From: Flavobacterium shii
GTDB taxonomy: Bacteria > Bacteroidota > Bacteroidia > Flavobacteriales > Flavobacteriaceae
Assembly: GCF_025847235.1 (NCBI RefSeq)
Contig: NZ_JAOZEW010000030.1
Location: 1 to 62,251, forward strand
Direction: 5' to 3'
DNA: 62,251 nucleotides
The notes beneath the pieces were generated by a model. It was given only the letters and a program-made list of their open reading frames with translations. It did no database searches and was not told the DNA's origin. Numbering within the stretch: position 1 is the stretch's first letter; each line of letters starts with the position of its first letter. A program made the translations under genes and the position numbers. Shown here in pieces: positions 1-7,689 of the stretch.

Positions 1-329
1 CACAATAAAACTAATTAAAATCACCTTAAGTACTTAAAAACAAACTGACTAACTCCTTAACTTAATGACATTGGGGTCGGGCTTTCGGCTATATCTTTTA
101 TTCCGCTATCGCTTCATAAAAGGATAACGCCTCTATCCCTCACGCGAACTTGGTTATATTGGGATTATAATTAATAAGTTGTTAAAAAAAATCAAGGATG
201 CTTTGTATCTTTGCTCTGTAAAAAAAAAACAAATATCCAAAGGTTGTAAAATATTGTAAAAAGAGAAAAATATTTAAGAATTACATAACAATCTTTAAAA
301 GTACAAATACTAAATTAGCTTAATAATAT
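1..329. other. Intergenic leader with repeats and a promoter
   Basis: No gene is seen here. The stretch holds an 18-bp tag (56-73), an imperfect palindromic repeat (about 72-150) and a TATCTTTG -7 box at 206-213 that could drive the genes starting at 330. A TTG lies 24 nt upstream of that box, longer than usual. Transcripts would carry a leader of about 110 nt. Confidence 0.5.
72..150 (-). repeat. Palindromic intergenic repeat, family A copy 1
   Basis: Read on the minus strand, this stretch has the order ATCCTTTTAT, a short loop, ATAAAAGATATAG and a tail ending CCCGAC. The plus strand at 58954-59031 has the same order. The two copies share the central ATCCTTTT/AAAAGATATAG hairpin and purine-rich flanks. 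I see no ORF in it. Elements like this are common between genes in flavobacteria. Confidence 0.6.
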
Positions 330-752
330 ATGGACGAAAATAAAGATGTAGCCGAAGGGGATTTAGTTCTTAATGCGGAAATTCATAATAAAAGTGCAGA
401 TGCGTACGGTAATCTTGTTAGAGGGCTTACTTCTGAAGAATTAGCTCAGACAGGCACACAAAAATTAATTTTAAATGATCTTTCAAAAGCTGAAGCTAAA
501 ATTAAAGAATTGGAGCCATTTCGTGAAAAATATCAAAACGTATTAAATGAAAAATGTATTTTAGATGAGAAACTATCAAAAACTAAAAGAGCCGAAATTT
601 TATATTCTTTCTGTATTACTTCTGGTGGTATAATAGTTGGTCTTGCAAAAATATTTCTTGAAAAGGATAACACTTTGGCGATAATTATGCTAATTATTGG
701 GGTAGTACTTATAATAGGTGGTGTTTTGTTTAAAATTACTTATAAAAAATGA
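330..752 (+). CDS. Hypothetical two-helix membrane protein
   Basis: 140 aa of unknown function. Residues 45-88 are charged and helical, likely a coiled coil. Two hydrophobic segments follow (about 89-109 and 115-136), so the protein looks like a cytoplasmic coiled-coil domain anchored by a C-terminal hairpin. No signal peptide or enzyme motif is visible. Its stop overlaps the start of the next gene (ATGA), so the two are probably co-translated and may work together. The context of small unknown genes and repeats suggests an accessory region. Confidence 0.6.
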   Translation: MDENKDVAEGDLVLNAEIHNKSADAYGNLVRGLTSEELAQTGTQKLILNDLSKAEAKIKELEPFREKYQNVLNEKCILDEKLSKTKRAEILYSFCITSGGIIVGLAKIFLEKDNTLAIIMLIIGVVLIIGGVLFKITYKK

Positions 753-1099
753 AATTAGATATAAAAAGTGTAAAGGATAGAGGAACTAATAGTGAAAGGT
801 TAGTTATCCAAGTGTTGGAAGATTGTGATATTGGTGATTATATTTCATTTGTTACTAAAAGGATTGATGATAAAATTTCGATAGTGATTGAAAATCCATT
901 TTGGTTTCCAGATAAAAAAGTAGAAAAAGGGGACTTAATTGTTCTTTATACAAAAAGTGGGAATACCAGTTTTAAAGTGAATAAAGACGAAAGTAAAACT
1001 CATTTTTTTTATCGAAATATGGATAACCCAGTTTTTATTGAAGATAAATATGCTCTTTTACTTGAAGCAAAGAACTGGCAAATTGAAAGTAATTCTTAG
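749..1099 (+). CDS. Hypothetical beta-rich protein
   Basis: 116 aa, not recognised. It overlaps the upstream gene by 4 nt (ATGA). The sequence alternates short hydrophobic strands with polar turns, with a conspicuous aromatic patch (PFWFPD) followed by GDLIVLYTKSG, which suggests a small beta-sandwich. There is no signal peptide or membrane segment, so it is probably cytosolic. It may be the soluble partner of the membrane protein encoded just upstream. Function unknown. Confidence 0.6.
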   Translation: MKLDIKSVKDRGTNSERLVIQVLEDCDIGDYISFVTKRIDDKISIVIENPFWFPDKKVEKGDLIVLYTKSGNTSFKVNKDESKTHFFYRNMDNPVFIEDKYALLLEAKNWQIESNS

Positions 1100-1116
1100 A
1101 TAAAAGTTAATATATA

Positions 1117-1149
1117 TCCCGATAGCGCGGATTTGTAATCCGTGCCCGT
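1117..1149. repeat. Short hairpin repeat, family D copy 1
   Basis: A CGGATT-TGT-AATCCG hairpin preceded by CCCGATAGCG lies 17 nt after a stop codon. Weaker relatives follow the stop codons at 4353 and 58879, each with a GATTTGCAAT-like core. Confidence 0.5.
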
Positions 1150-1169
1150 AACAATAATCAAATCCATAA

Positions 1170-1201
1170 AAAAAACCGAAGCAATCAAACTTCGGTTTTT
1201 C
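1170..1201. terminator. Bidirectional rho-independent terminator
   Basis: ACCGAAG and CTTCGGT arms enclose an 8-nt loop, with A and T runs on either side. It would end the plus-strand pair at 330-1099 and the decayed minus-strand gene tail at 1224-1318. Confidence 0.7.
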
Positions 1202-1223
1202 TATAAATATATTTTCGTGAAAA

Positions 1224-1318
1224 TTATTTTTCGCTTAGTAATTTTTCTAAAAGAGCAGGTTTTCTTTTTCAGCTTGAATTAATAGTCGTACGTTTGTATC
1301 GACTAAATATTTAAAGAA
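1224..1318 (-). pseudogene. C-terminal remnant of a decayed gene
   Basis: On the minus strand a reading frame gives KFFKYLVDTNVRLLIQAEKEN. One base later the neighbouring frame continues as ALLEKLLSEK and then a stop. Adding one C would restore ENPALLEKLLSEK. There is no start codon, and a stop lies just upstream. A terminator follows the tail at the right distance. I read this as the last 30 or so codons of a lost gene carrying a one-base deletion. The parent family is not recognised. Confidence 0.35.
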
Positions 1319-1350
1319 CTTTCAATAAAACTTATTAAAAGTTAACATAA

Positions 1351-1435
1351 GCGAACCCTCGCCAAGGTGATGGAGCAGGAAACTGCCCTAAATCTATCTT
1401 TGGATATTTAGTCACACCTACAGCGGGGGTTTCGT
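1351..1435 (+). ncRNA. Candidate structured RNA (riboswitch or small RNA)
   Basis: A GC-rich island in AT-rich DNA folds on paper into a closed structure. P1 pairs 1352-1362 with 1423-1434 (11 bp, one bulged T). P2 pairs AGGTG 1365-1369 with CACCT 1415-1419. Inside are a hairpin 1372-1388 with a GAAA tetraloop and a bulged A, and a second hairpin 1389-1410 with a TTTG loop. It ends 18 nt before the start codon at 1454, so it may sit in that gene's 5' leader. The 3' part (CACCTACAG) recalls the fluoride riboswitch, but the 5' half does not fit that consensus. Strand is inferred from the downstream gene. Confidence 0.45.
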
Positions 1436-1453
1436 GCGTTTAATATTTTCGAT

Positions 1454-1735
1454 ATGACTAAAGAAAATCACAAACTATCTCATCATAATGATGATGTTAT
1501 GCCATCCGTGGCAAAATTCCTTTCGGCACTTTGGATGGAAGGAGAATTTAAGAATCAACCTGAATATTTATCTGAAATTTTCGAGAATATTCTGGAAACG
1601 GAAATGGGTAATAATCTCGACCTGAGAACCAAAATGATTAGTTGCATAAAAACTAGTAAAATGCTAGCAAAAGCACTAGAACCATTTTCAGATGTACAAA
1701 TCGAAAAAGCTTGCATTAAAATCATGAACGCTTAA
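1454..1735 (+). CDS. Hypothetical 93-aa helical protein
   Basis: 93 aa, not recognised. It looks all-helical and acidic, with no signal peptide, membrane segment or metal motif. The N-terminus is polar and histidine-rich (KLSHHNDD). The start is the first ATG after an in-frame stop at 1409. It follows a strongly structured DNA/RNA element by 18 nt and is closed by a 15-bp terminator, so it looks like a monocistronic unit whose expression could depend on that element. Confidence 0.5.
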   Translation: MTKENHKLSHHNDDVMPSVAKFLSALWMEGEFKNQPEYLSEIFENILETEMGNNLDLRTKMISCIKTSKMLAKALEPFSDVQIEKACIKIMNA

Positions 1736-1743
1736 TATATTTG

Positions 1744-1783
1744 ACAGGTGAATCAATTTTGTTTAATTGATTCACCTGTTTTA
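1744..1783 (+). terminator. Strong rho-independent terminator
   Basis: A perfect 15-bp stem (ACAGGTGAATCAATT and its complement) with a 6-nt loop is followed by a T-rich tract, 8 nt after the stop at 1735. Confidence 0.85.
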
Positions 1784-1839
1784 TTTTTACGGATGTATGT
1801 ATTAATAAATCCAATTAGATTAAAATCAATCATATAATT

Positions 1840-2304
1840 ATGACAATAGAAAAAGCAAATATAACCGACCACGAAATCTTAACAGAAATAACCAAAAAGT
1901 CAAAAGCATATTGGGGATATTCTGCAGAACAGATTTTGCAATGGGATAAAAATCTAACAATTACCCAAGAGTATATTAAAGATAATTATGTGTTTAAGTT
2001 ACTAAGCGAAGATTTAACCATTGGTTATTATTCCTATTTTATTGAAGAAAAACAGAATGTAATACTGGACAACTTATTTGTAAGGCCAGAATATATTGGA
2101 AAAGGATTCGGGAAATACTTAATGGACGATTTTTTAAACAGGATTAGAGAAAGTAAATTCGAAAAAATAACACTTGATTCAGAACCAAATGCAGAAGCAT
2201 TTTATTCGAAAGTCGGATTTGTAAAAGTTGGCGAATTCGAAACTTCAATAAAAAACAGATTCATGCCAATTATGGAAATGAAACTAAAAGAAAACACGAA
2301 ATAA
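1840..2304 (+). CDS. GNAT family N-acetyltransferase
   Basis: 154 aa, the usual length for a single-domain GNAT enzyme. Such enzymes transfer an acetyl group from acetyl-CoA to an amine; the substrate cannot be told here. The acetyl-CoA pyrophosphate loop is seen at residues 79-92 (LFVRPEYIGKGFGK, the R/Q-x-x-G-x-G/A pattern). The C-terminal motif EAFYSKVGFVKVGEF (119-133) supplies the usual Tyr and the Gly-Phe turn. No signal peptide. It stands alone between a terminator and a repeat element. Confidence 0.85.
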   Translation: MTIEKANITDHEILTEITKKSKAYWGYSAEQILQWDKNLTITQEYIKDNYVFKLLSEDLTIGYYSYFIEEKQNVILDNLFVRPEYIGKGFGKYLMDDFLNRIRESKFEKITLDSEPNAEAFYSKVGFVKVGEFETSIKNRFMPIMEMKLKENTK

Positions 2305-2337
2305 ATAGGATTAACCTGTTTTAATGTAATTAATTTT

Positions 2338-2476
2338 AACACATAGAAGCATAGGTTTTTGTATTTTCAAAAAAGGCGCTTCGCTTGTTTAAAATACACA
2401 AAGCTTGCTATGTGAAAGAAATGTATTTCTTTTTTGTGCTCTTTTTTACACATATAAATCTATGTTTCTATGTGTT
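2338..2476. repeat. 139-bp inverted-repeat element
   Basis: The ends match in inverted orientation at 16 of 17 positions (AACACATAGAAGCATAG at 2338-2354, CTATGTTTCTATGTGTT at 2460-2476). The inside is T-rich with shorter CTATGTG and GCTTCGC motifs and no ORF. It looks like a small non-coding repeat element. Confidence 0.6.
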
Positions 2477-2586
2477 AAATGAAATTTTATGACCTGAGCA
2501 AAGCAAATAGGTAAAGTTATCACACTCAAGGGGCGTGTTAAATTATTAATACATACATTAGAATATATAAAATAAGGCAGTAAGAA

Positions 2587-3945
2587 ATGAATAAGTCAGG
2601 TTTTGAATTAATTACTATTAAAGAAGTTAAAATAGAATATCCTTTTTTGATAGAGCGAGAAGGTTTTGATTATTTTGAAGAATGGGAAGATCAGGATTTC
2701 TTTCTTGTTGCACGGCAAGAGGTAAATTATGATGGTAATTTCTATTTAGACCTTTATGAGGATAAAGAGAAAAAATGGCTTAGTAATCTATTAAACTTGT
2801 CATTAAAAGAAATTGATGCCATAAGAATCGAAGGCATTTTAATAAACGGGGATTTTTCTACAAGTGGGACAATCATAAATGCCGAAGGAGATTATGGTCC
2901 TTATGTTTATATAAACGGTAATGTTACTTGTCAGAGTTTATTATTAGGAGGTTCTTATACCGAAATAATAGGAAATGTTAAGGCAACAGAAGTTGTAATG
3001 ACCTCTTATAATCACGGTAATTTTAAATGTACAGGACTTATAGAAGCGCCCGTTTTTATAGTCGAAGACCATTATACAACATTTGCGGAGCGTAAAAATG
3101 ATTTGTTTTATTATAATGATAGAGCAGACGATTTTGATGCCGAAAACGAATGTCAATACGATGAAGTTTCTGGCGAAGATATTATCTCAACCGAATTACA
3201 AAAACATCTTGATAATCCGTTAATAGAAACTTTCGAAGAATTAAAAAGAGAACTAGAATTTAGAGAATTGATTTTAAAACAAAATAATCCTCCTGCAAAA
3301 ACGTATGAATATTGGCGCGGTCGTGTTTTATCAAATTATAGAGATCTTAAATTGGTCCCGAAAGAATTTAAAACCGAGGAACTTTGTAATCAGGCATTAA
3401 ATATTTCCTATCATGCTTTGTCATTTATCGATGAGAACTTAATAACGTATGAATTCTGCGATACATTAGTTGGCAAAGATGGTTTTGCAATTCAAGTTAT
3501 TCCGGATGAATTTATGACAAAAGAACTTTGTTTTAAAGCCGCTGAAAAAGGAACAATGTTAAGATTAATTCCAGAAGAATATTATTCTGAAGAATTGATT
3601 CTGTTAGTTTTCAAGAAAGGAAAACATCAACCAGATATTAATGATGTTCCTTCGGAGTTTATTACCGAAAGTTTGCTCAAAGAATATGTAAAAATAAGCA
3701 AAGGATTATGGTTTGATAAGGCTTGTAAAGAAAATGGAATTGATAAATTATCTATTCTAAAACAAGTAATAGATTCAGGAATAGAATATTTAGATACTGT
3801 TTTCGGGAATCATTTTAGTAAAGAAATAGTCGATTATGCTTTTTCTGTTTATGGCGGTAAAAACAAAGAGGAATGGAATAAATATGTTCAAAAATACAAG
3901 GTTAAATTTGAGCGTTTAGAGTTGAATAATTATTTAAAAGAATGA
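2587..3945 (+). CDS. Two-part repeat protein: beta-helix-like middle, DUF4116-like C-terminus
   Basis: 452 aa of unknown function. Residues about 78-165 read as short alternating strands (IEGILINGDF, YVYINGNVT, TEIIGNVKA), like a right-handed beta-helix or bactofilin-type domain. Residues about 255-370 contain at least four copies of a roughly 20-residue unit with the core V/I-P-x-E-F/Y-x-T/S-x-x-L, the pattern of DUF4116-type repeats. No signal peptide. The next gene starts 3 nt after its stop, so they form a two-gene unit. Such repeat proteins often bind other proteins; a role as an immunity or chaperone-like factor is possible but unproven. Confidence 0.6.
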   Translation: MNKSGFELITIKEVKIEYPFLIEREGFDYFEEWEDQDFFLVARQEVNYDGNFYLDLYEDKEKKWLSNLLNLSLKEIDAIRIEGILINGDFSTSGTIINAEGDYGPYVYINGNVTCQSLLLGGSYTEIIGNVKATEVVMTSYNHGNFKCTGLIEAPVFIVEDHYTTFAERKNDLFYYNDRADDFDAENECQYDEVSGEDIISTELQKHLDNPLIETFEELKRELEFRELILKQNNPPAKTYEYWRGRVLSNYRDLKLVPKEFKTEELCNQALNISYHALSFIDENLITYEFCDTLVGKDGFAIQVIPDEFMTKELCFKAAEKGTMLRLIPEEYYSEELILLVFKKGKHQPDINDVPSEFITESLLKEYVKISKGLWFDKACKENGIDKLSILKQVIDSGIEYLDTVFGNHFSKEIVDYAFSVYGGKNKEEWNKYVQKYKVKFERLELNNYLKE

Positions 3946-3948
3946 CAA

Positions 3949-4353
3949 ATGGGGAAATTAAATGAACTGAAAACGCTTATTGAAAATTATGAAGAAAGGA
4001 AGATTGGTTTGTCTGAAATAATTTCCTTAATCAAAGATTTGACACAGAAAGACGTGACGCAATACGATTTAGATAATTATAGTGCTTCACAAGATTTAGA
4101 AAGTTTTTGTAAAGTTTTATTAATTGAGTCAATTAAAGATTGGGAAAATATTGATGATAAGATGGCATTGATTCTCATAAATGAAATTGTGAATAATGAA
4201 ATTGATGATTCTGTTATTTTAAGAAATTCGAAGGCTTTGGAAAAAAGATATGGAAAGCCGCAAGGAACAATTTATAGTATGATTTTTTATGATGGACTAG
4301 ATGATGATGAAATTCTTATTGAATTAAAAAAAGATACTATAATTAGACTTTAG
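3949..4353 (+). CDS. Hypothetical protein, partner of upstream repeat protein
   Basis: 134 aa, not recognised. Mostly helical and acidic, with a C-terminal KRYGKPQGTIYSMIFYDGLDDDEIL segment. No signal peptide or membrane helix. It begins 3 nt after the stop of the repeat protein and is surely co-transcribed with it. Small acidic helical proteins encoded like this are common among bacterial immunity proteins, but nothing here proves that role. Confidence 0.55.
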   Translation: MGKLNELKTLIENYEERKIGLSEIISLIKDLTQKDVTQYDLDNYSASQDLESFCKVLLIESIKDWENIDDKMALILINEIVNNEIDDSVILRNSKALEKRYGKPQGTIYSMIFYDGLDDDEILIELKKDTIIRL

Positions 4354-4381
4354 CCTGATCGTGAGAATTTGCAATCTGTTC
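4354..4381. repeat. Degenerate family D repeat, copy 2
   Basis: CCTGATCGTGAGAATTTGCAATCTGTTC directly follows the stop codon at 4353 and resembles the 1117-1149 element in order and spacing (GAT-CG-G-GATTTGTAATC). The pairing is weak, so this copy has decayed. Confidence 0.35.
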
Positions 4382-4487
4382 TTTCAAAAATAGAATTATG
4401 GAATAAAAAATAGAAAAGTAGAGAGACAAGATTTCGAACTCAAATAATTTAATAAATTGCAGTAAATAATAATTCAAATAAAATAGA

Positions 4488-4841
4488 TTGAAAAAACATT
4501 TAAAATATCTGATTTATCTCTTTCTGGCTTTTGTCGTGATTGCAGGTGACGGTGCTTTAGATTTTCAATCAAAATCAGTCGATTATTATCAATCTTCACT
4601 AATTAATGTAAGCAGAGAATTAAATTTTAAAGACTCTGGTTTATATGTTTTCAATCAAGTAAAATCTCAAGGGAAGACTTTCTTTCCAATTCCTTTAAGA
4701 TATGTAGAATTTACAGTTGTTTTTAGCTTTCAAATTAAGATTGTTCTGAAGGTGCAAAAGTTTCTTTATCAGAGACTAAGTTTATTTGTGGCTCAGTCTG
4801 TTTTTGTAAATGAAATAATTACTTCCAATACTCCTTATTAA
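4488..4841 (+). CDS. Hypothetical membrane-associated protein, TTG start
   Basis: 117 aa if read from TTG at 4488, which gives a good basic-then-hydrophobic N-terminus (KKHLKYLIYLFLAFVVIAG); no ATG gives a comparable protein. The remainder is unusually hydrophobic and basic (IPLRYVEFTVVFSFQIKIVLKVQKFLYQRL), so it may be a small inner-membrane protein. Not recognised. A 59-aa small ORF follows 95 nt downstream on the same strand. Moderate doubt remains about whether it is translated. Confidence 0.4.
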   Translation: MKKHLKYLIYLFLAFVVIAGDGALDFQSKSVDYYQSSLINVSRELNFKDSGLYVFNQVKSQGKTFFPIPLRYVEFTVVFSFQIKIVLKVQKFLYQRLSLFVAQSVFVNEIITSNTPY

Positions 4842-4936
4842 AAGTTTATACAACGCTTAGGAAATCTTTTCTAGGTATTTATGCTATTCAAGCATAATGA
4901 TGATAAAACAATGTCTAATCATTTATCATTTGCAAA

Positions 4937-5116
4937 ATGTATAAACGTAATAATAAAATACGCTTAGAGCAATCTAGGCGACCAATACTTTGGCTAAAAA
5001 GAAAAGCTATCCTAATTATAACCGCATTCATGCTCGGAATGGCAAACGGAATGAATGTACACGATGAAGTTCTTAAAGGGAATCAAAATTATACAGAACA
5101 ACATAAAAAAGATTGA
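4937..5116 (+). CDS. Small ORF, possible 59-aa membrane peptide
   Basis: ATG at 4937 to TGA at 5116 encodes 59 aa beginning MYKRNNKIRLEQSRRPILW. A basic stretch is followed by one hydrophobic segment (AILIITAFMLGMANGM) and a polar tail. The positive-inside layout suits a single-pass membrane peptide. It lies downstream of the TTG-start gene and may share its transcript. Function unknown. Confidence 0.4.
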   Translation: MYKRNNKIRLEQSRRPILWLKRKAILIITAFMLGMANGMNVHDEVLKGNQNYTEQHKKD

Positions 5117-5195
5117 TTAAGTAATTAAAGCGTGAGAAAGAAAAATCATTTTAATCCATTCAATCTGTGGCAAAAATTAACAGTTGCAAAGTCTT

Positions 5196-5270
5196 TGCGA
5201 GGAACGAAGCAATCCCATTTTGCGCATTACTTTGCTTCCTTTTGTTAGTGTGGTTGCTTCGTTCCTCGCA
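5196..5270. repeat. Palindromic repeat with GAGGAACGAAGCAA arms
   Basis: TGCGAGGAACGAAGCAATCC (5196-5215) and GGTTGCTTCGTTCCTCGCA (5252-5270) form near-perfect arms around 36 nt. No ORF. It sits between convergent genes and is probably a genome-wide interspersed repeat. Confidence 0.65.
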
Positions 5271-5292
5271 ATGACAGGATTGGAATTAATAA

Positions 5293-5325
5293 AAAAAACC
5301 GAAGCTTAAAAGACTTCGGTTTTTA
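5293..5325. terminator. Bidirectional terminator
   Basis: ACCGAAG and CTTCGGT arms with an 8-nt loop have A and T runs on both sides. It ends the minus-strand HMG-CoA synthase-type gene, whose stop is at 5332. Confidence 0.75.
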
Positions 5326-5331
5326 AATAAT

Positions 5332-6693
5332 TTAATTAACCCATTTGTAATATCTCGCCCCGATTAAATTAGGGATTTCTTTTTCGATTCTATCTAAAAC
5401 CCATTCATTTTTAGGAGTTCGGATGCTTTGTTTTTGTTCTTTTTTATGAAGTTTTTCATAAGTTTCAAAATCAATTTCGGTGCTTTTTTCTAAAGTCTCA
5501 AAAAGTTTGGTTTCAGTAAGAGCCGATTTCCATTCTGGTTGAATTGTTCCTTCAAAAACTTTCGATTTTGAACCACTTCCGTAAGCTAGAAAACCGAATT
5601 TAGTTTCGGCAACTTCTTGTTTTGTATTATAAAAATGAGCCAAAGTTGATAATAATCCCATAAAAATAGATCCTGTATAAAGGTTTCCTATTAAGGAAGA
5701 AGCTAACTCAGCAGGTTGTAATTTATCGGTAACAAAGGTTCTGTATTCTTCGGATTTGCTTATTTCCTTTAATTTATTTTGGTATTCAGCTTCAGATTCA
5801 TCTCCCGAAATAATTTTAGAATCGCTGTCCAGAGCATAAATTTCAGATAACATTCTTCGCCCTTGAAAGGAATATGGTAAATGCATGATAATGCATTTCC
5901 AGGAATTGTAAACAGTCTCTGAAGTGTTTTTTAATTTCTTAAACGAAAAATAAGCACTACGGGTACGATCCATATAACATTGGTTCGAGTATTGTCCGTC
6001 GAAAACTGGTTGATCTTTATGGATTTCTATTTCGGCTTCGAGATTGTCAAACCAAGATTCATTGGTTGCATTTCCTGTTATAGATTCTTTAGAAATTGTT
6101 CGGTATGGTTTAAAAAAGTCAAAAACACCTTTAGTACTTGTTGCCCAATTGTTTTCGAAAGCAATAATTCTAGGGTTTGAGGTTACAAGCATTGCAAGAG
6201 CTCCAGCGCCTTGAGTATATTCTCCGGTTGAATTTAAGTCATATTTTGCAAAATCGGTAGTAACAACAATCGCTTTTTTGGTTGGATTCAGTTTTACAAA
6301 ATCAATACAATTCTGTAAAGCATCAACTCCACCAATACAAGCAAATGTAAAATCGACAACATCACACTCGTTCAAAGTGTCTTCGCCAAATTTTTGTTCC
6401 ATTAAAGCAATCAAGAATGAGCTGATAGGTTTAGAGCTATCAATAGCACTTTCGGTTCCTACATAAATCCGACCAATTTCGCTTAAATCAATGGTGTTTT
6501 CTTCTATTAATTTGGTTAAAGCATTTGCTCCAAAAACTACGGTATCTTGATAAGTGTCTGGAAGCGTCATTTTGATTAAACCCAAGCCTTTTTCTAGTTT
6601 TTCGGGTTCTATGTTTCTGGCAGTTGCCAATGTTTTTATAGGTAAGTGTATTTTGGCTACATCAAATGTAATAGCATCAATTCCTGTTTTCAT
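5332..6693 (-). CDS. Hydroxymethylglutaryl-CoA synthase family protein
   Basis: 453 aa. HMG-CoA synthase condenses acetyl-CoA with acetoacetyl-CoA, the committed carbon-carbon step feeding the mevalonate route to isoprenoids that flavobacteria use. All three catalytic residues of the thiolase-fold family appear: Glu81 in VGTES, Cys119 in FTFACIGGVDAL, and His271 in MHLPYSFQGRRM. Length is slightly above the bacterial MvaS norm of about 390-420 aa. Cytosolic, with no signal peptide. It stands alone between a terminator and the sdh promoter region. A relative working in polyketide beta-branching is less likely, as no PKS genes are near. Confidence 0.8.
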   Translation of the reverse strand: MKTGIDAITFDVAKIHLPIKTLATARNIEPEKLEKGLGLIKMTLPDTYQDTVVFGANALTKLIEENTIDLSEIGRIYVGTESAIDSSKPISSFLIALMEQKFGEDTLNECDVVDFTFACIGGVDALQNCIDFVKLNPTKKAIVVTTDFAKYDLNSTGEYTQGAGALAMLVTSNPRIIAFENNWATSTKGVFDFFKPYRTISKESITGNATNESWFDNLEAEIEIHKDQPVFDGQYSNQCYMDRTRSAYFSFKKLKNTSETVYNSWKCIIMHLPYSFQGRRMLSEIYALDSDSKIISGDESEAEYQNKLKEISKSEEYRTFVTDKLQPAELASSLIGNLYTGSIFMGLLSTLAHFYNTKQEVAETKFGFLAYGSGSKSKVFEGTIQPEWKSALTETKLFETLEKSTEIDFETYEKLHKKEQKQSIRTPKNEWVLDRIEKEIPNLIGARYYKWVN

Positions 6694-7012
6694 TCTGGTT
6701 TTTTTGAGCCGATAAAGGTAAAATTAAGCTGTCAAACTTCACTTATTTTAAAAGGATAAAATTCGGTTTTGGGATACTTTTGAGGATAATAAATTAAAAT
6801 GTTGAAAAAAATAGCAATTTGGTAATTATATAAAAAGTAGGATTTTGTTAAAACAACCTTAGGAAAAAATCTATTTTATTGTTTTTAAATAATTTGCAAT
6901 AAAATCATTTAAAACTCTTTAAAATCATTATAAATAACAACGAAATGGTTGTAGTTCATGTCTATTTGAGTTATTTTTGTCTAATTTTCTAAAACAAACT
7001 ACTTAAACACTT
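6694..7012. other. Divergent intergenic region before sdhC
   Basis: It separates the minus-strand HMG-CoA synthase-type gene from sdhC. The only signal I can support is the sdhC promoter near its right end; the rest is AT-rich without ORF or clear hairpin. Confidence 0.5.
6949..6979 (+). promoter_or_regulatory. sdhCAB promoter
   Basis: TTG at 6949-6951 and TATTTTTG at 6972-6979 are spaced by 20 nt, a good match to the Flavobacterium TTG/TAnnTTTG consensus. It leaves a leader of roughly 30 nt before the ATG at 7013. Confidence 0.6.
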
Positions 7013-7678
7013 ATGGCACAATCTGCACTATTGAATGCTTCCATCTTAAAGAAAGTGGCTATGGCTCTTTCGGGAATATTCTTAATCACGTTTTTAGCGC
7101 TGCATGTTTCCTTAAATTTCATTTCTATTATTAGTGAAGATGTTTTTAACGAAGCTTCTCACTTTATGGGATACAATCCGCTGATTCAATATGTAATGCA
7201 ACCAGTTTTGGCAATCGGAGTAATTTTCCATTTTGTAATGGGATTTGTATTGACATTGCAAAACAGCGCTGCAAGACCAATTGCTTATGCAAAATACAAC
7301 GGAGCTGCAAATGCTTCTTGGAGTTCTAGAAATATGATTATTTCTGGATTGGTTATTTTAGCATTCTTAGGATTGCATTTTTATGATTTTTGGTTTCCTG
7401 AAGTTGCCTACAAATACATTGCAGGTACAGCACCAGATGCTACGAGATATTATGGAGAGTTAGTTCATAAATTTCATGACCCAATTCGTACAGGGTTATA
7501 TTGCATTTCTTTTGTGTTATTAGGATTTCACTTATGGCACGGATTCAGTTCTTCTCTTCAATCTATGGGAATGAACAATAAGTACTCAAGATCTTTAAGT
7601 AGATTCGGTTATGGATTTGCGGTAGTAGTACCAGCACTTTTCGTTATAATCGCATTATTTCATCATTTCAATAATTAA
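7013..7678 (+). CDS. sdhC: Succinate dehydrogenase cytochrome b subunit
   Basis: 221 aa, the membrane anchor of complex II, passing electrons from the iron-sulfur subunit to menaquinone. Five hydrophobic helices are seen at about 15-37, 56-83, 103-123, 160-180 and 197-218, and His residues within them (ALHVSLNF, FHFVMGF, LGLHFYDF, LLGFHLWHG) suit two b hemes. This single large subunit replaces the SdhC and SdhD of proteobacteria, as usual in Bacteroidota. sdhA starts 11 nt downstream. Very secure because of the operon order. Confidence 0.95.
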   Translation: MAQSALLNASILKKVAMALSGIFLITFLALHVSLNFISIISEDVFNEASHFMGYNPLIQYVMQPVLAIGVIFHFVMGFVLTLQNSAARPIAYAKYNGAANASWSSRNMIISGLVILAFLGLHFYDFWFPEVAYKYIAGTAPDATRYYGELVHKFHDPIRTGLYCISFVLLGFHLWHGFSSSLQSMGMNNKYSRSLSRFGYGFAVVVPALFVIIALFHHFNN

Positions 7679-7689
7679 TATAAATTATA

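Noticed and set aside
1351..1435. Fluoride (crcB) riboswitch
   Set aside because: The 3' end and the AAACTGCCC segment are similar, but the 5' GGxGATGG stem partner is missing and the downstream gene is not a fluoride exporter.
6894..6899. Single TTGCAA sites elsewhere (for example 6894 and 37681)
   Set aside because: They lack a partner at 11 bp, so they are not counted as members of the operator set.
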